40,857 nt of DNA from a virus, in IMG/VR virus record IMGVR_UViG_3300003937_000091, positions 1-40,857 of that record. One strand, given 5' to 3'. Below, in pieces: positions 4,869 through 15,571 of the stretch. A program made the translations under genes and the position numbers. The notes under the pieces were generated by a model. It did not search any database. It was not told the DNA's origin and saw nothing but the letters and a program-made list of their open reading frames with translations. The first letter of the stretch is position 1, and every line of letters starts with the position of its first letter.

Positions 4869-6781
4869 CAAATGTTAAGTTATGTTTTGCACAATCTTGT
4901 CATAATGTATTAAAAGCACCTAAACGAAAGTTTTGTTCTGCTACTTGTTCTAAGGCCTACCATAATAAAAAATTTTACGCCCAACAACAAGGTGCTGTCT
5001 ATGAACCTGAACACGATGGTAAACCTGTAGCACAACCTAATGTACAAAAAAGAAGAGGTGTCGTTTATGACGCCCTTATAGAAAAAGACTTAGGACCCCT
5101 TATTCTTAAAGGTGATTTAAAAAAACAAGACGCTGCAGAAATCTTAGGCTGTACAAAAGCTGCTTTATCTTATGCGTATGCTGCATGGATAGAAGATATG
5201 GAGACAAAAGAAAAAGCAGAGAACTGGACTTTACCTGCTAAAGCAGAGAAGTCATTAGCTGACTTTAAAATATTTAGAGATAGGTATTTTCAAACAGAAA
5301 CTGGTGAACCCTATCAAACTCCGGAGTTTCACATTAGATGGATTAAATCTATTCTTGAAGCTATAGAACATGGAAATCAACAGATGATACTATCTCCTCC
5401 TCGACATGGCAAGACTGACCTACTAATTCATTTTGCAGTATGGCTTATAATCAAGAACCCTAATGTTAGAATATTGTGGGTAGGTGGTAATGAAGAGATA
5501 TCTAAGAATGCTGTCGCTTCAGTAATAGACCAGTTAGAGAACAATGAAAAACTTATCGAAGAACTCTGCCCACCTGGAAAAAGTTTTAAACCAACTAGCA
5601 GAGCAGGAAAAGCGTGGTCGCAAAGTGGGTTTACTGTTGGTACTCGTACTGTTACCGGGATTAAGTCTCCTACCATGGTTGGTATCGGTCGGGGTGGAAA
5701 AATTCTTTCACGAGATTGTGATATTATCATAGGCGATGACTTAGAGGACCACTCTTCTACAATGCAACCTGCATCGAGAGAGAACACAAGAACCTGGTGG
5801 ACAACAACATTATCTTCTCGAAAAGAAGAACATACAGCTTTAATTGTTATTGGCTCCAGGCAACACTATGACGATTTATATTCTCATCTACTAGACAACG
5901 AAAGTTGGAATACGATAGTAGAAGAGGCACACGATACAGGATGTACTTTACCCGACTGGAATGATGAAGCTCACCAGGACTGTATGTTGTGGGCAAAGAA
6001 AAGAACTTACAAGTGGTTAATGGGTAGAAAGTCTGCTGCAGAGACTACTGGTGGTAGAGCAATTTACGAAATGGTTTATCTTAATGTTGCTATGCCTGAT
6101 GGTATGGCCTTATTCGACAGCGTAGAAATAGAAGCATGTCGAGACCAAAGTAGAGAAATTGGGCAGGTACCTGCAGGAGTTAGGTTAATTGCAGGACTTG
6201 ACCCGGCATCAGTCGGATATCAAGCTGCATTTTTATGGGGTTATGACCAGGCATCTAACAAATTGTATATGATTGATATGGAAAACTCACTTGGAGGTGG
6301 TATTCCACAAGCACTTAAAATAATTAAAGAATGGTTTGTGAAATACAATCTCTCTCATTGGGTTATTGAAGAGAATGGTTTTCAGCGTGCAATTAGACAA
6401 GACCAATCTATTAGAGACTTTGCAGGTAAGCATGGTATCTTCTTAGAAGGAACGCAGACTTATTCTAATAAACACGACCCAATATTTGGTGTTACAGCAA
6501 TGAGACCATTGTTTGAACAAAAATTAATTTCTTTGCCATACCTTGGCTTTGAGGCCCAAGAAAAGGTAAACTTATATAAAAGTCAGTTAGTGTATTTCAG
6601 TTCTGCTCAAAACAAGAGTAGGTCAGTAGGACAAAAGTCTGACTTAGTAATGGCTAGTTGGTTCCCAATGAAAACTATTCGTAGACTTCAGAAGGAAAGA
6701 CTTGCTACAATGGGACTTGAATATGAGCCATCTTTTGGTGGGTATGAAGGTAGTAACATGGATTTGGATAATTGGAGATAA
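4865..6781 (+). CDS. terL: Terminase large subunit
   Basis: This 638-aa DNA-packaging motor has Walker A SPPRHGKT near residue 177, Walker B IIIGDD near 288, and nuclease motifs GLDPASVG (about 444), VIEENG (about 500) and SDLVMA (about 592). The N-terminus is unusual: a four-Cys cluster (C7, C12, C24, C28) followed by a helix-turn-helix-like stretch at about 80-105 (KKQDAAEILGCTKAALSYAY). No separate small terminase gene was recognised, so this extension may supply DNA recognition. That part is inference. Confidence 0.95.
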   Translation: MTNVKLCFAQSCHNVLKAPKRKFCSATCSKAYHNKKFYAQQQGAVYEPEHDGKPVAQPNVQKRRGVVYDALIEKDLGPLILKGDLKKQDAAEILGCTKAALSYAYAAWIEDMETKEKAENWTLPAKAEKSLADFKIFRDRYFQTETGEPYQTPEFHIRWIKSILEAIEHGNQQMILSPPRHGKTDLLIHFAVWLIIKNPNVRILWVGGNEEISKNAVASVIDQLENNEKLIEELCPPGKSFKPTSRAGKAWSQSGFTVGTRTVTGIKSPTMVGIGRGGKILSRDCDIIIGDDLEDHSSTMQPASRENTRTWWTTTLSSRKEEHTALIVIGSRQHYDDLYSHLLDNESWNTIVEEAHDTGCTLPDWNDEAHQDCMLWAKKRTYKWLMGRKSAAETTGGRAIYEMVYLNVAMPDGMALFDSVEIEACRDQSREIGQVPAGVRLIAGLDPASVGYQAAFLWGYDQASNKLYMIDMENSLGGGIPQALKIIKEWFVKYNLSHWVIEENGFQRAIRQDQSIRDFAGKHGIFLEGTQTYSNKHDPIFGVTAMRPLFEQKLISLPYLGFEAQEKVNLYKSQLVYFSSAQNKSRSVGQKSDLVMASWFPMKTIRRLQKERLATMGLEYEPSFGGYEGSNMDLDNWR

Positions 6782-8538
6782 TGAAAACAGCAGACGAAAT
6801 ATATAACAGAGTGTATGAACTTAGAGCGCAACATGCAGATGTCATTTCAGAAAAAGATAAAATACGAGCAATTATGAATGGTGGTGCTGATGGTATTAAG
6901 GCTTTACTTGGCAAACAAATGCGTGACATGGATTATAACCAAATACCTGCACCCAACCTTTTGCATTCAGCTATGGAGAGATTTGCACAAAAATTAGGTA
7001 GAGCGCCTGATTTAAGAATTGACATATTTAATGATAAAGATAGTGAACGCGCTACAAAACGAGCAGAAAAAATAGAACGAATAGTACATGCTTATGATGA
7101 ACAACAAAAATTAGAATTACAATTACCACAAGTTGGTAGATGGCTACCTGGTTATGGTTTTGCTGTATGGGTGTTAAAAGAGAAAAAAGATGCTAATGGC
7201 ATTCCTTATCCATATGCAGAAACTAAAGACCCTTATCTTTGTTACCCAGGATATTTTGGTGAAGGGCAACAACCTAAAGAACTAGCTATTGTGCAAAGAG
7301 TTCCACATGAGACATTGGCTAAACTGTATCCAAATCACAAGAATGTTATCTTAGATGAAATTGATGCTGAATATAATACAATGGCCTACATGTCAAGTTA
7401 TGACAAGACCTGGGCTAATCAAAGTGGTACAGGTAAAGTTGTAGCAGAATACTATGATGACGAAGGTACATACATTTTCTTACCGGAAAACAAAGTTATA
7501 TTAGATTTTATTCCTAACCCTTTAAAATCCGGACCAAGATTTGTAGTAGCTAAAAGATTTGCTTTTGACCAAATGCAAGGTCAATTCCATCATGTTATAG
7601 GATTGATGGCTAATATGGCGAAGATAAATGTTCTATCTGTCATTGCAATGGAAGATGCTGTGTTTACAGAAACCAACATCATTGGCGAGATAGAAAGTGG
7701 ACAGTATAAGAAAGGACGATTGTCAGTTAACTATTTGACACCTGGAAGCCAGGTATCTAAACCAACAAACAATCTACCCTATCAGCTGTTCCAACAGATA
7801 GATAGACTAGAAAGACATCTTCGTTTAGGTTCTGCATATCCTGTATCAGATGATGGACAATCGCCTAACGCTTTTGTTACTGGTAGAGGATTAGAAGAAC
7901 TAGGACAATCTGCATCATTGCATGTAAGAGAATATCAAGTAATTCTTAAAGATGCTTTAGAACAAATTGATACTAAAAGATTAGAGTGGGATGAGACCAT
8001 GTATCCAAACATGCGTAAACCTATTGCAGGTTTTAGAGATGGTACAGCCTTTAAAGAGACTTATGTTCCTAGTAAAGATATTGCAGAGATGTACAAGACA
8101 AGAAGAATTTATGGTGTTATGGCCGGGTTTGATGAACCACAAAAAATTATTACAGGCCTACAGCTAAAACAACAAGGTATTATTGATAAACAAACTTTAC
8201 AAGAGAACATGGATGGATTAGATAACATATCACAAATCAATTCAAGAATTAATGCAGAGAGAGCAGAGAATGTTTTGTTTGAAAGTCTTATGGCCCAAGC
8301 TGCACAAGGTAATCCTAAAGCAACTATGGCTGCAATTGAGATTAAGAAAAATCCTCAAAACATGAATTCAATTTTAGAAAAGTTCTATACTCCTGAAGGT
8401 GACGACATGACACCGGAAGAGGCCGCCTTAGCCCAAGCAGGTCAGCAACAAGCAGGACCGCAAGCAGGACCTCCACCGGGATTACAACAAGTGTTAGCAC
8501 AAGTTGCAGCACAACAAGGAGGTGGACAAGGTGGCTAA
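6781..8538 (+). CDS. Portal protein
   Basis: This 585-aa protein directly follows the terminase, as portals do. The ATG at 6781 overlaps the terminase stop and has GGAG six bases upstream; a TTG nine bases earlier is less likely. The sequence is mainly helical with a mid-region of strands, a length and position typical of portals. The C-terminus is a low-complexity Gln/Gly/Pro/Ala tail (AGPQAGPPPGLQQVL). The portal forms the ring through which DNA enters the head. The assignment rests on position, size and overall resemblance to phage portals. Confidence 0.8.
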   Translation: MKTADEIYNRVYELRAQHADVISEKDKIRAIMNGGADGIKALLGKQMRDMDYNQIPAPNLLHSAMERFAQKLGRAPDLRIDIFNDKDSERATKRAEKIERIVHAYDEQQKLELQLPQVGRWLPGYGFAVWVLKEKKDANGIPYPYAETKDPYLCYPGYFGEGQQPKELAIVQRVPHETLAKLYPNHKNVILDEIDAEYNTMAYMSSYDKTWANQSGTGKVVAEYYDDEGTYIFLPENKVILDFIPNPLKSGPRFVVAKRFAFDQMQGQFHHVIGLMANMAKINVLSVIAMEDAVFTETNIIGEIESGQYKKGRLSVNYLTPGSQVSKPTNNLPYQLFQQIDRLERHLRLGSAYPVSDDGQSPNAFVTGRGLEELGQSASLHVREYQVILKDALEQIDTKRLEWDETMYPNMRKPIAGFRDGTAFKETYVPSKDIAEMYKTRRIYGVMAGFDEPQKIITGLQLKQQGIIDKQTLQENMDGLDNISQINSRINAERAENVLFESLMAQAAQGNPKATMAAIEIKKNPQNMNSILEKFYTPEGDDMTPEEAALAQAGQQQAGPQAGPPPGLQQVLAQVAAQQGGGQGG

Positions 8539-8833
8539 AGATTTTGACCCAATGGCAAAAACCAATCACGAATTCTATGACATCATTAATCAAGAAGACT
8601 GGAATTTTCACAATGTTGAAGATGAGGTAACTTTGAGTGAAGCAATGGAAGAGCTAGTTATAGATTTAGAAGAATTTCCTGTAATTTTTGAATACATGTT
8701 ACCAGGCCCTATAGAAGGCGTGATGATAAAAATTATGATGAAAAAATTATCTGATGAACAACAAAGTAAATTTGTACATTTTCTAGCAGACATGGCTAAC
8801 TTTTTAAATAACGAGGATGAAAACTATGGTTAG
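8531..8833 (+). CDS. Hypothetical acidic protein after portal (100 aa, GTG start)
   Basis: The GTG at 8531 is preceded by AAGGAGG at eight bases and overlaps the end of the portal gene by eight bases. An upstream TTG in the same frame has no ribosome site. The product is acidic and helical, with ELVIDLEEFPVIFEYMLPG and a C-terminal helix rich in Phe and Met. It may be a small chaperone or a head-completion factor. No family recognised. Confidence 0.75.
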   Translation: MAKDFDPMAKTNHEFYDIINQEDWNFHNVEDEVTLSEAMEELVIDLEEFPVIFEYMLPGPIEGVMIKIMMKKLSDEQQSKFVHFLADMANFLNNEDENYG

Positions 8834-9275
8834 AAAAACAGCATCACAAAAAGCAGCTGCAGAAAATACAGATTTAAAAATAGACCCTGCAACAGCAGAT
8901 TTATATGTACCTAGAAAATCAGGTGACCCAACAGGACAAAGTAAATTAATTAACGAAGGGCTTACACCAGGTTTAAATGCAGAGACAAGTGGGCCTGATG
9001 GTGCAGGAGCGCAACAAAATATATCTACACCTATGGGTAGACCTATAAAATTAGGAGCGCAAACTAAATATCAAAGCCAAGATGTTGCAGAAGGATTAGC
9101 AACAGCAGGTGCAAACATTCCGGGCAAACAAACCTTAGATGTAGAAAGTTATTGGATGGGTTTAATGGAAAGATTTAATGACCCTATTATTGCAGAGTAC
9201 TTAACTCCTGATGCTTATGCCGCACCAAGAGTAGAGCCAATAAATAAAAATGAAGCTGATACAGAGACTACCTAA
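8826..9275 (+). CDS. Hypothetical head-region protein (149 aa)
   Basis: The start at 8826 (MVRKTASQKAAAENTD) has GAGG at the proper distance; an ATG nine bases earlier is possible. The product is low in hydrophobic residues and rich in Gly, Ala, Pro, Gln and Thr, and is probably extended. It ends with a short ordered part (VESYWMGLMERFNDPII). It overlaps the previous gene by eight bases and couples by TAATG to the giant gene that follows. No family recognised. Confidence 0.75.
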   Translation: MVRKTASQKAAAENTDLKIDPATADLYVPRKSGDPTGQSKLINEGLTPGLNAETSGPDGAGAQQNISTPMGRPIKLGAQTKYQSQDVAEGLATAGANIPGKQTLDVESYWMGLMERFNDPIIAEYLTPDAYAAPRVEPINKNEADTETT

Positions 9276-12200
9276 TGAGGTTTTCTCCTTTTAACTTTTC
9301 GGCTTCTCATATATCCGAAGCTATAGCAGCAGAAACTCTTAACAAAGTTAACTCCTATAACTTAGGTCAACAGATTGCACAAACACCTAAAGGCCAAGAG
9401 ATGGCTAGAAACTTTAGTGAGTTAGGTAATACATATCCTAATGTGCCATTCAAAATGAATGCATATCAAGCAATGGTAGGAACAAATGCAGGCGATGGTA
9501 ATGCATTTCAAACTGCATTAAAAACACAAGAATTATTAGCACAACAAAATACTTATAACCTTAAACCAGTAACACAAGTTGGTGGATTAAAAAGAGCATT
9601 CCAAGTAGGTATGTTAGGTTTAGACAGCATGTTTCAACCAGTATCAAGAGGTTTTAAATCTGCGGTAGTAGCAGCACAATCTACAGGTAAATCAGTTCCT
9701 GGAACAGTTGCATTAGCAACTCTTGCCGGAATACCTGAAATCTTCATTGGCGATAAAGGTGAAGGTGGCGGTGCGGTTACACAAGGAATATTAAATGCTG
9801 TACTGGGTGATAATGCAGGTGATAAATATAGAGAAGCAAGAGATGCTTATGGACCAACAGAACTTACAAGATATATACAAGAAAAAAATAAAGGTAATCC
9901 TATAAACCTAGGTACTGGAATGATGCCTAACTCTGTAAATTTAAAAGAAACACAAGAATATTTAAATGCTATTCGTGCAGGAGCTACTCAACAAGTAGCT
10001 TATAACAAAGCTAAATCTGTTTATGGTAAAGATATTACAAATGCTTTTGACCAAGCAGAAAATAGATTTAAATATACAACAGGGCGTGGAGAGAAAATAA
10101 ACATATCTCCTGGAAGATTGATTGCATCTACAGTAACTAATCCAGGAAGTACAGGATACAGTGTTATATCAGGAGTTATTGATGGTGTCTTTCGTGTAGC
10201 TGCTGACCCTATGAACCTAGCTTTAATGTATGGTGCAGGTGTTAAGACAGCTATGAGAGGTTTATTAAATGCAAATCAACAAGCAGCTAAGTCAACTGCA
10301 AAAGGTTTAAAGAATATAAATTTTTGGAAAGGATTTTTACCAGGTAAAACAGGTAAAGAGAACAGAGCTTTGTATTATGGAAAATCTGTTGATGATGTCA
10401 AAAATTCTCAATGGGGTAAAGATTTCGGAAAAGCAATAGCAGATTTACAAGGAGATGAAGGACTAGCTTTTTTACGAGATATAAAAGAGTTTGATAGATT
10501 ACCTGTATCAGTATTACAAGTACTTACAGAAGTTGATGACCCATTGCATGTGTGGACAATATTAGACACAGTCGCTAAAGGTGGAAGACTAACAGACCAA
10601 AACTATGATGACATTTTTAATGTCATAAAAGAATATGTACCTGATGGAAGAAAAATAGAATTAGATAGAGTTAGAGAACTAACTAAACAAAATAGAAATG
10701 TAGGGTTAGACGCACTGCCTTATAAACCTACTGCTTATGGTGAGTTCTTTAATTTTATGAATAAAGTTATTACTGGTAAAGCAACTGATGTTGCACCATT
10801 TAGAAAACTAGCAAAATTAGGAGCAGAACAAACACAAGTATCTAATTTTCAAACAAGAGGTTTACTAGGATTAGGCCAACAAATAAGAATGGCTTTACCC
10901 AAACATATGCAAAGAGCATTTCAATTAAGACCTGAAGCTGTAGTTATGTGGTCACAATTAGATGAGAGTGTAAAAAATCTAGACAACATGATGAAGATAG
11001 CATTTGTTGACCCTCAAACTAGAGGTAGCATTATGCGTGAAGCACTAGGTTCAGCATCACAATCACAATTAGACGAGATTGTGAATGCAACAAATCTTGA
11101 AATTGCAAGTAGTCTTATAAAACAGAACCCTAATTTAAAATTTGATATTGAGGAAATAGTAAAACAGCAAGCAAACTTTAATGCACAAATGGAAGAGCTA
11201 AGAAGTTTTTTTAGTGGTACAGCAGGTTCACTTGCATTTAATGGTACAAAAATTAAGAAAAAGTATAAGACTTTAATTAAAGATGTAAAAGAATATTATG
11301 AACGAGTTGGTATAAAAGATTTCGATGATGGACAGTTAGAACGATATATTTTTGAAGCAGTTCCTACAATGCATTTGATGTCACAAGCATCTAGCAGTTT
11401 CGCATTGTTGTTAGACCCACAAGATATTGTTCGTGCATCTAAAGCACATCAACAACTTCTTGGACCGGAAGAAAGTTTACTAAGAGCATATGGTAAAAAC
11501 TTAGGTCTCATAGAAGATAAAGATTGGGTTAAACAATTTAAAATTCCTAGAAGAGCTACAGCTGAAGCAAGGTCATTAAAGCCGCAGGGAGTTATAGATT
11601 ATCATTTTAACAATCTACAAAATAATTTCTTAAAACCATTATGGATGATGAGGTTAGCTTTGTTACTTCGTGTAGTTCCTGAAGAAGCATTAAGAAATGC
11701 TTATGCCGGAAAAGTTAATCCATTTACAAGTTTCTTTAAAAGATTGTCTTTAACTTCTAATAAATATTACGAGTTCTTTGATGTTGAAAGAGCTGATGAA
11801 GTAGCGAGAATATTTGATAATACTGGTGAACTTGTTATGACAGTGCAAATGAAAGCTGATGATGTAGAGTTTATGAAAAATGTTATTGATGTAGATGATG
11901 TAGCAACTTTAAATGCATTTGATTACAAACAAGCACAAAAACTAATGAAGCATTATTTACTTGAAACTAACTATAAGGGTGAAGTTAGTGAGTATATGGT
12001 AAATGCAGCTGTAAATAATTTTGATATCAGACAAATCAAATTTGCAGAGTTAACTGAAAAAACATTTAATACTAAAACTAAAACAATAAAAGCAACAGCA
12101 CAAGGTGCTATAAAAGGATACGATAAAAAAACATACAATTCTATGGGTGAAGCACTAATTGAAAGTGGTGGTTTTACAACATCATTAGATGAAAGACAAT

Positions 12201-15200
12201 TTATTGATTTGGGATATAGAGGACCTGCTGAAGGAGATGTATTCGTATCTGCATATAAAGATAAAGAAATGGTTTTAGGTAATCTTGGAACTATAGAAGC
12301 AGAAGCAGCAAAAGTAAATCTTACTCCTGCAGCATATTTAGACACACAAATAGATAATCTATTTTTTGATGATGACACAGTTGGTTTATTAGGTAAAGAT
12401 AAACATGCAGTAGGTGTTTATACAGATAAAGATGGAAACATAATGATAGATGTTTCTATTGGATTAAGTGGAGAAAATTCAATGAGCAATGCTGTGATGA
12501 TGGGTGTCAATGCATTCCAAGAAAGTGTTTATGTAACAAACAAACAAGCAGCTATAGACCAAGGGTTTGAAAAACTATTAGCTACTGGGGATAACGAAGG
12601 TCTTATCTTTTTGCATAGAGTTCAAGAAGGTAAAGGCGCAGCATCAATTAATTACGATAGTGTTATTAACAAACCTGTACTTGAAGCACTATTTCCACAT
12701 AACTTCGATGCACTAAAAGTAACTGTTGATGAAGTCAAAGGTGCAGCAAGAGGAACTCCAGGAGGAAACCTTTTTAACAATACACCGGAATATTTATCTT
12801 CTCTTGGTGAACAAGCTGTCACATCTGCATTTAAAACTGGTCGTAAAGACTTAATAGAAAATATGTTTATTCAAGTAGATAAGTATTTACCTACTGGAAA
12901 AATAAACCCAAGATACTGGGAAGCATTATGGACAGAAGTAGAAATATTAGCTACAGACCCTATTGCTGTAAGAATTGCAGATTTAGGATTAGATGAAACA
13001 TTTGCATACCTAAGAGGAGATGGCAAAGAACTGCTACAAGATTTAGTAGCTAGGAGTTTCAACGATGGAGATAAAACTTATTTAAAAAGTGACAAAGCAT
13101 TAAAAGAATATTTAGAGAGTGTTCAATATAGAGTTGCAAGACTTGTAGGTGCAGAACACAAAATTATAAATCCACAAACTGGTGTTGAGTTATCAGCAGA
13201 AGCAGCAAGAAAAATAGATTTTCAAAATGGATATAAAGTATTTCCTAAGTTTGTAAGCGACTTATCTTCAGTCAATAACTCACAAATTCTAGAAATGATT
13301 TCTAATGGTGGAGTTTATAAAAGAAAAGACTGGGTTAAGTGGAAGCAACATAACCAATTACTCAAAGGTAATTCAGCAAGACTTGGTGGTAAAAGTATTA
13401 AAGGTAAAGCTAATGAAGCATTTTATAAAGAGCTAATAGAAGTATTAACTCCTGAAGTAGATAGAGCCGGACTAGGCCCACAGTCATTGCCCGCTAAGTT
13501 TGATGGGACACAAAGAATAAGTGAAAGCGGAACTATGGTTGCAGGTGATGATATAGTTGCAGCAGGATTTTTTGATGACGCTAATTATGCAGGTACAAAT
13601 TTTCCACAATATCGTAAGTTGTTAGATACAGGTTATGATGTATTACTAGCTAAACCCTCTAATAAATTAAACAGAGACCCATTGTTTAGATATTCTTTTT
13701 ATGAAGAAGCTATAGAGTTAATGGCCTATATGAATGATGCTACTAGAGCAGAGTTTCTTAAAGGTGCAGAAGCATGGGTAGATGGAAATAAATTATGGGA
13801 TAACTTAATTGAAGCTGCGAAACAACCTGCTGTAGAAAATACAGTTACTTCATTGAAACAAGCAGAAGATATATTAAAACAAAAAGCTATGGAAACAGTA
13901 AAGACATTATTGTATTCAACTTCTAATAGACATGTTGCTTCTGATTTGTTTAACAAGTACATACCATTCCCGGAAATATGGGCAGAGGTATTTCAATCAT
14001 GGGGTAAATTAATTACAGAAAATCCACAGAAGTTTAATAAGACAAGAGTAGCTATAGACAATGGTGAGAGTGCAAAACCTTGGGATAGTGAAAATGGTTT
14101 CTTAGAAGAAGACCCAAGAACTGGCAAGATGATGTTTAACTATGTTGACGCATTAAACTTACTAACATTTGGTGTTGGTGGTAGAGCATTAAAAGCTGTA
14201 GCACAACAAGCAGCATTCGGTGAAAATATGGAAGAAGAAGGTGTAAGACTTTCTATACCTGGATACGCTAGTGGTCTTAACTTAATTGCACAAAATGGTT
14301 TCGCTCCTGGATTTGGACCTCTTGTAACAATACCTGCAAACTATATTGTAGATAGATTACCTGTACCTAAAGTTATGCAAGATTTCTTTTTAGGTTCTTT
14401 CGGTAGAGGTAATCCTATTGACCAAATGCCTGCCTGGTTACAAAAGTTTTTTACAAGTGAAGAGACATACAGTGTTGAAAGACAACAAGCATTCGGTACA
14501 GCTGTTATGGATACTTACAGTGCTTATGTCTTAGCAGGTAAAGTGGACCAAACTAGCCAAGTAAGTATAGATAAGTATATGGATAAATCATTTAAGAAAG
14601 CTAGAAGTTTATTTATATTTAGAGGAACTACACAGTTCACATTGCCAACTGGTATACAACCAAGGATAGAAGTGGAAGATAAAAATGGAACTTGGTGGGC
14701 AACACAATCACTAAAAGTAAAATATGATGAAATGTTATTGAAAAATGGATATGACTATATGCAAACTGATATAGACTTTGAAGAAAAGTTTGGTATCAAT
14801 CCAATTCCATTAACTCAATCTAAGAGTGAGACCATGGGCAAAAAGCCTATAAAAGAACATTCTTACTTTTGGTGGAACGAAGGAGATAGGAAAGATTTAT
14901 TAGAACCAGGTGCATTACCAAATACTGGTATTTATATACAACCGGATACAGTAGAAGATGAATTATATTATCCTGCATTCTACGACATACAAACTAGGAA
15001 TTTAAGCCCTAGAGAGTATCCGCAGTTTATGCAACAATCACAAGCTATCTTTGAGTTAGAGAAAAGAAAAAAAGAGATTAGAGAGACTGAACCTCAGCGC
15101 AACTGGGATGATGCTTACAAAGAAGCTAAAGAAAAAATTCAAGAGGAATATGACATAGTTAATATTTACAACTTTGTTGGCAAACAACAGCGAGCAACTG

Positions 15201-15571
15201 TTGAAACTGTTATGGGTGAGTTAGCTAACTGGAAAGATTATCCACTTACAAAAAATTCCCCGGAATATCCTTTTGTAGTACAATATCTAGAAGAACGAGA
15301 TAATGTTATAGATGTTTTAATAAACAATGGTAGATATAGTTATACTAACATTAAGGGAGAAAAGTTATCTGTAAGGATATCAGGTTCTACTAGAACAAGT
15401 AAAAAACTTTATGGTGATAGTAATGATTACCTTAAAGCACAAGAGCTTATGAGGTTTATTTGGGCAGACATAATAGCTCAGTCTGAAGGAACTAACTTTG
15501 CTAAACTTGCTAATGAAGTATTGTTTTATGAAATTAGCCCAGTGAACCCTAGAAATGTGAAGGACAATTAA
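9275..15571 (+). CDS. Giant virion-type protein (2098 aa)
   Basis: One frame of 6.3 kb, about 15% of the genome, starting MRFSPFNFSASHISEAIAAE. It is mostly helical with scattered strand-rich parts. There is a short hydrophobic stretch around residue 795-810 (LWMMRLALLLRVVPEEALRN), and Gly-rich hydrophobic segments near the C-terminal third (NYVDALNLLTFGVGGRALKA). No enzymatic motif was recognised. Proteins this long in small phages are usually tape measures or internal virion proteins ejected with the DNA. Position between portal and capsid favours an internal virion protein. It is the first of six large genes joined by TAATG or near-TAATG junctions. Confidence 0.7.
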   Translation: MRFSPFNFSASHISEAIAAETLNKVNSYNLGQQIAQTPKGQEMARNFSELGNTYPNVPFKMNAYQAMVGTNAGDGNAFQTALKTQELLAQQNTYNLKPVTQVGGLKRAFQVGMLGLDSMFQPVSRGFKSAVVAAQSTGKSVPGTVALATLAGIPEIFIGDKGEGGGAVTQGILNAVLGDNAGDKYREARDAYGPTELTRYIQEKNKGNPINLGTGMMPNSVNLKETQEYLNAIRAGATQQVAYNKAKSVYGKDITNAFDQAENRFKYTTGRGEKINISPGRLIASTVTNPGSTGYSVISGVIDGVFRVAADPMNLALMYGAGVKTAMRGLLNANQQAAKSTAKGLKNINFWKGFLPGKTGKENRALYYGKSVDDVKNSQWGKDFGKAIADLQGDEGLAFLRDIKEFDRLPVSVLQVLTEVDDPLHVWTILDTVAKGGRLTDQNYDDIFNVIKEYVPDGRKIELDRVRELTKQNRNVGLDALPYKPTAYGEFFNFMNKVITGKATDVAPFRKLAKLGAEQTQVSNFQTRGLLGLGQQIRMALPKHMQRAFQLRPEAVVMWSQLDESVKNLDNMMKIAFVDPQTRGSIMREALGSASQSQLDEIVNATNLEIASSLIKQNPNLKFDIEEIVKQQANFNAQMEELRSFFSGTAGSLAFNGTKIKKKYKTLIKDVKEYYERVGIKDFDDGQLERYIFEAVPTMHLMSQASSSFALLLDPQDIVRASKAHQQLLGPEESLLRAYGKNLGLIEDKDWVKQFKIPRRATAEARSLKPQGVIDYHFNNLQNNFLKPLWMMRLALLLRVVPEEALRNAYAGKVNPFTSFFKRLSLTSNKYYEFFDVERADEVARIFDNTGELVMTVQMKADDVEFMKNVIDVDDVATLNAFDYKQAQKLMKHYLLETNYKGEVSEYMVNAAVNNFDIRQIKFAELTEKTFNTKTKTIKATAQGAIKGYDKKTYNSMGEALIESGGFTTSLDERQFIDLGYRGPAEGDVFVSAYKDKEMVLGNLGTIEAEAAKVNLTPAAYLDTQIDNLFFDDDTVGLLGKDKHAVGVYTDKDGNIMIDVSIGLSGENSMSNAVMMGVNAFQESVYVTNKQAAIDQGFEKLLATGDNEGLIFLHRVQEGKGAASINYDSVINKPVLEALFPHNFDALKVTVDEVKGAARGTPGGNLFNNTPEYLSSLGEQAVTSAFKTGRKDLIENMFIQVDKYLPTGKINPRYWEALWTEVEILATDPIAVRIADLGLDETFAYLRGDGKELLQDLVARSFNDGDKTYLKSDKALKEYLESVQYRVARLVGAEHKIINPQTGVELSAEAARKIDFQNGYKVFPKFVSDLSSVNNSQILEMISNGGVYKRKDWVKWKQHNQLLKGNSARLGGKSIKGKANEAFYKELIEVLTPEVDRAGLGPQSLPAKFDGTQRISESGTMVAGDDIVAAGFFDDANYAGTNFPQYRKLLDTGYDVLLAKPSNKLNRDPLFRYSFYEEAIELMAYMNDATRAEFLKGAEAWVDGNKLWDNLIEAAKQPAVENTVTSLKQAEDILKQKAMETVKTLLYSTSNRHVASDLFNKYIPFPEIWAEVFQSWGKLITENPQKFNKTRVAIDNGESAKPWDSENGFLEEDPRTGKMMFNYVDALNLLTFGVGGRALKAVAQQAAFGENMEEEGVRLSIPGYASGLNLIAQNGFAPGFGPLVTIPANYIVDRLPVPKVMQDFFLGSFGRGNPIDQMPAWLQKFFTSEETYSVERQQAFGTAVMDTYSAYVLAGKVDQTSQVSIDKYMDKSFKKARSLFIFRGTTQFTLPTGIQPRIEVEDKNGTWWATQSLKVKYDEMLLKNGYDYMQTDIDFEEKFGINPIPLTQSKSETMGKKPIKEHSYFWWNEGDRKDLLEPGALPNTGIYIQPDTVEDELYYPAFYDIQTRNLSPREYPQFMQQSQAIFELEKRKKEIRETEPQRNWDDAYKEAKEKIQEEYDIVNIYNFVGKQQRATVETVMGELANWKDYPLTKNSPEYPFVVQYLEERDNVIDVLINNGRYSYTNIKGEKLSVRISGSTRTSKKLYGDSNDYLKAQELMRFIWADIIAQSEGTNFAKLANEVLFYEISPVNPRNVKDN

